From: Muribaculum sp.
GTDB lineage: Bacteria > Bacillota > Clostridia > Lachnospirales > Lachnospiraceae
DNA: 15,772 bases
Assembly: GCA_023663505.1 (NCBI GenBank)
Contig: JAMPHH010000069.1
Span: 1-15,772, forward strand
Direction of reading: 5' to 3'
The position numbers and the translations under genes were made by a program. Of this stretch, positions 12,681 to 15,772 are shown piece by piece. How positions within the stretch are numbered: position 1 is the first letter of the stretch; each line of letters starts with the position of its first letter. The notes under the pieces are model-generated. The model made no database searches and was not told the origin of the DNA. It saw only the letters and a list, made by a program, of their open reading frames with translations.

Positions 12681-14423
12681 ATGTTTGGAAAAGAGTTTCA
12701 GCGAAAATATGCCCTGACCGATCAGGGCGTCCGGAACACAAAGAAGGGCGCATTTTGGACAGTTATTGTGAATCTGGTCGTTATGGGCGGCGCCGGAATC
12801 CTGTATCTGGTGATGTCTGGTTTTATGGGAACCCTGACAGAGGGAAAACCGCTGTCCGACTCAGTGTCAGTCGTTGGACTGTTGGTTCTCTTTGCCATCT
12901 TGTCCTTTGTGACGCATCTTCAGCAATATGGAGCCACCTACGGGCTGGTATATAATGAGGTCAAAACCACACGTCTCAGTCTGGCGGAACGGCTCCGTAA
13001 ACTGCCGCTGGGGTATTTTGGCAAGCGGGATCTGGCGGATTTAACCGAGACCCTTATGGGGGACGTGAATCGGATGGAGCATGTCTGGTCCCATGTGCTG
13101 GGGTATCTGTACGGCGCTTACATCTCTACGGCAGTCATCGCCGTGTGCCTGTTTGTCTACGATTGGCGGCTGGCGATTGCCTGCCTGTGGGGTGTACCGG
13201 TAGCTTTTGGACTGCTGTTTGGCAGTCGTAAGCTTGCTGCCCGGAGTGCCGAGCAGACGAAAAAAGCAGCCGTCCGGGTATCGGACGGTATTCAGGAAGC
13301 ATTGGAAAATGTCAGAGAGATCCGTGCCACAAATCAGGAGGAACGGTATCTGAACGGACTGAAGTCAAAGATTGACGAGCATGAATGCGTTACGATTCGG
13401 GGTGAACTGGGAACCGGTCTTTTTGTCAATGCCGCCAGTGTTATCATGCGGTTGGGTGTGGCAACCACCATTCTGACAGGTGTGGATCTAATCCTGTCAG
13501 GCAGCATCGATTTTCTCCTTTTGTTCCTGTTTTTGCTTGTCATTACCCGTGTCTATGCGCCATTCGACCAAAGCCTGGCGATCATTGCGGAAATGTTTGT
13601 TTCGCAGGTGTCGGCTGACCGCATGAATGAAATTTATGATACGCCTGCAGCGGAGGGCGTAGAAATATTCGAGCCGGTAGGACATGATATTGTCTTTGAG
13701 CATGTGGGCTTTTCTTATGATGAAAAGGAAGTCCTGCAAGATGTGAGCTTTACCGCGAAAGAGGGCGAAGTCACGGCGTTGGTAGGTCCTTCCGGCTCCG
13801 GTAAAAGCACCTGTGCCCGGCTTGCCGCAAGGCTGTGGGATATTTCCAGAGGCGTGATCCGTGTAGGCGGCGTGGATATTTCTACCGTAGACCCTGAGGT
13901 GCTGCTGCGGGATTATTCTATGGTGTTTCAGGATGTGGTGTTATTCGATGATACAGTGATGGAAAACATCCGTCTTGGCAAGCGTGGCGCAACAGACGAA
14001 GAAGTGCGGGCTGCGGCAAAAGCGGCAAACTGCGATGAGTTTGTCCGCAGACTTCCCCAAGGCTATGACACCCCTATCGGGGAGAATGGCGCGAAGCTTT
14101 CCGGCGGGGAACGGCAGCGGCTCTCCATTGCCAGAGCCCTGCTTAAAGATGCGCCTATCGTTCTCCTTGACGAGGCAACCGCCAGTCTGGATGTAGAGAA
14201 CGAGACAAAGGTTCAGGGGGCGCTCTCCCGCCTGCTGGCCGGAAAGACTGTATTGGTGATCGCCCACCGGATGCGTACAGTGGAGGCGGCCGATAAGATC
14301 ATTGTTCTGGAAGGCGGCCGTGTAGCGGAAGAAGGGACGCCGGAGGAACTGATGGAGAAAAACGGCCTTTACCGCCGCATGGTGGAGCTGCAGCGGCAAA
14401 ACGCCGGGTGGAGGCTAAATTAA
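12681..14423 (+). CDS. ABC exporter-type ATP-binding/permease subunit B
   Basis: This 580-residue half-transporter has six membrane helices (about residues 20-310), then an ATPase domain with Walker A GPSGSGKST (369-377), signature LSGGERQR (from 473), Walker B IVLLDEATASLD with Asp497 and Glu498, and IAHRMRTV. Its D-loop is the standard SLD, unlike its partner. All catalytic residues are present, so both ATP sites could work. ATG 12681 follows the stop of the first subunit with no gap, and GGAGGG lies in the end of that gene. Together the pair forms one exporter-fold transporter; no regulator, binding protein or substrate gene lies beside it. The operator-like site 4 ahead of the pair is the only regulatory clue. 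Confidence 0.92.
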   Translation: MFGKEFQRKYALTDQGVRNTKKGAFWTVIVNLVVMGGAGILYLVMSGFMGTLTEGKPLSDSVSVVGLLVLFAILSFVTHLQQYGATYGLVYNEVKTTRLSLAERLRKLPLGYFGKRDLADLTETLMGDVNRMEHVWSHVLGYLYGAYISTAVIAVCLFVYDWRLAIACLWGVPVAFGLLFGSRKLAARSAEQTKKAAVRVSDGIQEALENVREIRATNQEERYLNGLKSKIDEHECVTIRGELGTGLFVNAASVIMRLGVATTILTGVDLILSGSIDFLLLFLFLLVITRVYAPFDQSLAIIAEMFVSQVSADRMNEIYDTPAAEGVEIFEPVGHDIVFEHVGFSYDEKEVLQDVSFTAKEGEVTALVGPSGSGKSTCARLAARLWDISRGVIRVGGVDISTVDPEVLLRDYSMVFQDVVLFDDTVMENIRLGKRGATDEEVRAAAKAANCDEFVRRLPQGYDTPIGENGAKLSGGERQRLSIARALLKDAPIVLLDEATASLDVENETKVQGALSRLLAGKTVLVIAHRMRTVEAADKIIVLEGGRVAEEGTPEELMEKNGLYRRMVELQRQNAGWRLN

Positions 14424-14468
14424 TGGAGGGTATATTTGCGTGGATGGAAACGTAATCTAAAAGCGCCC

Positions 14469-15150
14469 TCAATAATTCAGAAGCAGCATGACCGCACCGA
14501 GGGCTGTTAAAATTGCGCCGGTCACTAAACCAACGGTGCGGTTATCGACTTTATTCCCGCGGGCAATGAGCCAAACGGCCATGCTTGCATGGACATTTGG
14601 CGAATGCCGCGAGGGTCAATACCCCGCTGCTTGCAGCGTTTCAAATTCCATGCCCCGTTGCTTGCAGCGGGGTTATTGACTGGCGAACCGGGCTGAACCC
14701 ACAGAAGCCGCAGTTGCTGTTACAATACAGATCAACAGCACGTCCCAGCGTTCAAAAGCGATCGACGGGTCTATCATAATATGGCTGGTTGATGCTATGA
14801 GTGCCGTAAAGGTCATAATAAATGTACTGGTTCCAACAGCGGTTTTCTGATCCATTCCTAAAAATGCGGTAAAGACCACCAGCATCATCATTCCTCCCCC
14901 TGAGCCGACAAAGCCTGTTTCGAAGCCGATCGTCAGCCCGAAAAAAGGGAAATGGCGATGCCCTTCCAGCCGAGCCAATGACATCTGATGCCAAAGCGAT
15001 CGCCGTGGCGTGATACGCTCCCGTTTCCCCGGCGAAGGAAGGGCAAAGTACGATCAGGATAGGCACCATAACGGTAGCGGCGGAAAGCCCCGCAAGACCT
15101 GTGCCGATTCCTGCGCCCAAGGCGGCAATGATATACCAGATATATTCCAT
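14469..15150 (-). pseudogene. TauE/SafE family sulfite/anion permease, disrupted
   Basis: The reading runs on the minus strand. Fragment 1, from ATG 15150 behind AAGGAGGG, gives MEYIWYIIAALGAGIGTGL and continues to ALASDVIGSA near 14975. Fragment 2 resumes as GWKGIAIS in another frame, shifts again at the A6 run (14941-14946), then continues GLTIGFETGFVGSGGG to SARFASQ and a stop at 14673. Fragment 3, NKVDNRTVGLVTG to VMLLLNY, ends at 14469. TauE/SafE proteins are about 250-residue membrane permeases for sulfite or related anions. Here about 70 internal residues are missing after DVIGSA, one base is lost in a homopolymer, and a palindromic insertion separates fragments 2 and 3. The gene cannot make a full permease. 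Its promoter and ribosome binding site remain intact, so decay may be recent. Confidence 0.85.
14578..14680. mobile_element. Palindromic mini-element inserted in the TauE pseudogene
   Basis: Left arm 14615-14630 and right arm 14664-14680 are inverted repeats of 16-17 bases differing by one base insertion (left arm GTCAATACCCCGCTGC). Inside and beside them are three short hairpins with the common core TGCTTGCA, at 14582, 14628 and 14659. The heptamer TGGCGAA occurs at 14598-14604 and again at 14681-14687, just outside the right arm; it may be a target duplication or chance. No transposase is encoded, so this would be a non-autonomous REP/MITE-like element. Confidence 0.55.
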
Positions 15151-15198
15151 AAAATCCCTCCTTGAAATCTTGACATAAAACAAAGTCGGATACACTGT

Positions 15199-15227
15199 AT
15201 TATAATCAACAGGCGTCTGATTTGCAA
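15199..15227 (-). promoter_or_regulatory. Promoter of the TauE/SafE pseudogene
   Basis: Minus-strand TTGCAA (15227-15222) and TATAAT (15204-15199) are exactly 17 bases apart, with a perfect -10 box. The promoter faces the ATG at 15150. Confidence 0.7.
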
Positions 15228-15309
15228 CCGACAGATGAGGCAGTTTTATGTATGACCCGCTACGGGAGGCATGGTTTTCAACAAGGTAAAACCTGAATGA
15301 ATAGTATGC

Positions 15310-15338
15310 TTGAAAATCAGCCAAAACTAGGATATAAT
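15310..15338 (+). promoter_or_regulatory. Promoter of the 53-residue gene, TTGAAA-N17-TATAAT
   Basis: TTGAAA (15310-15315) and a perfect TATAAT (15333-15338) are separated by 17 bases, 43 bases before the start codon at 15382. Confidence 0.75.
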
Positions 15339-15381
15339 TGAAAATAAAGCAGGTAATGACAAAATGAAGGGAGATTGAAGA

Positions 15382-15543
15382 ATGGGGGTAATGGAGATGA
15401 CAGAAAAAGAAATACAAATGGTTAGAAAAGCTACACTTTATGATTTGCGGTTAATATTTACGGACGGGGAAAAGAAACAGTACACAACGGAGGAGCTTGT
15501 TGAATTGCTTGACAAGATAGCGCTTGCAAAAGAACAAGTGTAG
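15382..15543 (+). CDS. Hypothetical 53-residue protein
   Basis: From ATG 15382, with AAGGGAG 8 bases upstream, the frame encodes 53 residues: an N-terminal helix (MTEKEIQMVRKAT), a short segment YDLRLIFTDGEKKQYTTEEL, and a C-terminal helix VELLDKIALAKEQV. The TTEEL-then-helix pattern recalls small proteins of clostridial prophages and integrative elements, but I cannot name the family. It is soluble, with no cysteine or histidine. In-frame ATGs at 15391 and 15397 would give slightly shorter forms. A consensus-like promoter and good ribosome binding site argue that it is a real gene despite its size. It stands alone between two minus-strand genes. Confidence 0.65.
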   Translation: MGVMEMTEKEIQMVRKATLYDLRLIFTDGEKKQYTTEELVELLDKIALAKEQV

Positions 15544-15611
15544 CAGAAAGGGCGGGAGCCGTAGCGGAGGAGTTATCTGAGCGGCGAGGACTATGGCAAT
15601 CCGTTTGTCAT

Positions 15612-15644
15612 GCTCAGGTTAGGGGAGTGCTGAAATCCCTGAGC
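15612..15644. terminator. Stem-loop between convergent genes
   Basis: GCTCAGG (15612-15618) and CCTGAGC (15638-15644) form a 7-bp stem with a 19-base loop, between the ends of two convergent genes. Neither strand shows a T run, so termination is only a possibility. Confidence 0.3.
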
Positions 15645-15648
15645 CGCA

Positions 15649-15772
15649 TTATCGGAGCAGCATACCGATTCCGGCGCAGAGCAGTCCGAGCGGAACGCAG
15701 AGGATTGGTCCCTTTACCCAATGGTCGAAAATGCCGAATTTCTTCATCCAAGGACCGGTTTGCCACATCTCG
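15649..15772 (-). CDS. C-terminal part of a small membrane protein (same family as the 2490 gene), cut by window edge
   Basis: On the minus strand the frame is open from the right edge to a TAA at 15651-15649, giving about 40 residues, including WMKKFGIFDHWVKGPILC and VPLGLLCAGIGMLLR. This aligns with the end of the protein at 2490 (IPEHCIMWPLIVCPL, then TGLICAGIGALL) with one gap. It is therefore another family member in the window, in opposite orientation, continuing outside. Confidence 0.6.
   Translation of the reverse strand, partial: EMWQTGPWMKKFGIFDHWVKGPILCVPLGLLCAGIGMLLR

Noticed and set aside
14578..14680. CRISPR array from repeated TGCTTGCA palindromes
   Set aside because: Only three short cores with unequal spacing (46 and 31 bases) and no regular repeat-spacer structure.
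15170..15207. Plus-strand promoter starting with TTGACA at 15170
   Set aside because: The only good -10 box downstream is about 26 bases away; the perfect TATAAT belongs to the minus-strand promoter.

Overview
The window looks like a chromosomal, accessory-rich stretch from an anaerobic Firmicute of class Clostridia, most likely Lachnospiraceae-like. This rests on strong AGGAGG ribosome binding sites, moderate GC, TTGACA/TATAAT promoters, and clostridial families such as DUF3793 and DUF6110 (recognised from memory, not searched).

Layout. (1) 1-1477: the tail of a probable PEP-utilising/swivelling-domain protein overlaps a MATE efflux gene with a TTG start. (2) 1506-2260: a minus-strand hicAB toxin-antitoxin operon whose promoter sits inside an inverted repeat. 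(3) 2280-4361: a strong promoter with two operator-like palindromes, a small membrane protein gene, a stray copy of its 3' end, a DUF3793 gene, and a second membrane protein gene that seems distantly related to the first. (4) 4456-10560: a promoter plus operator, a damaged mini-gene, then an apparently continuous operon: DUF6110 protein, unusual P1B-type metal ATPase, class I methyltransferase, six-TM membrane protein, LCM/TcmP-type methyltransferase, an internally deleted alpha/beta-hydrolase relic and an intact alpha/beta-hydrolase. (5) 10561-10838: a large nested palindrome and a further operator. (6) 10839-14423: a heterodimeric exporter-fold ABC transporter pair with abutting genes. (7) 14469-15230: a minus-strand TauE/SafE permease pseudogene broken by a deletion, a frameshift and an inserted palindromic element. 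(8) 15310-15772: a 53-residue orphan gene with a consensus-like promoter, and the minus-strand 3' end of another member of the small membrane protein family, cut by the window edge.

The main unexplained signal is the palindrome GTTAG-N6-CTAAC. It occurs at 2318, 2362 and 10766, and with one mismatch at 4492. All sites are intergenic and lie ahead of the membrane protein gene, the metal ATPase operon and the ABC pair. At two of them it starts exactly 7 bases after the -10 box of a TTGACA-N17 promoter. I infer one repressor, possibly metal-responsive, tying these units into a small regulon. The regulator is not in the window, and the link to metal or iron is a hypothesis from the gene content.

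Several genes are decaying (the mini-gene at 4532, the hydrolase at 9290, the TauE permease). Two of the frameshifts fall in short homopolymers and could be sequencing errors.
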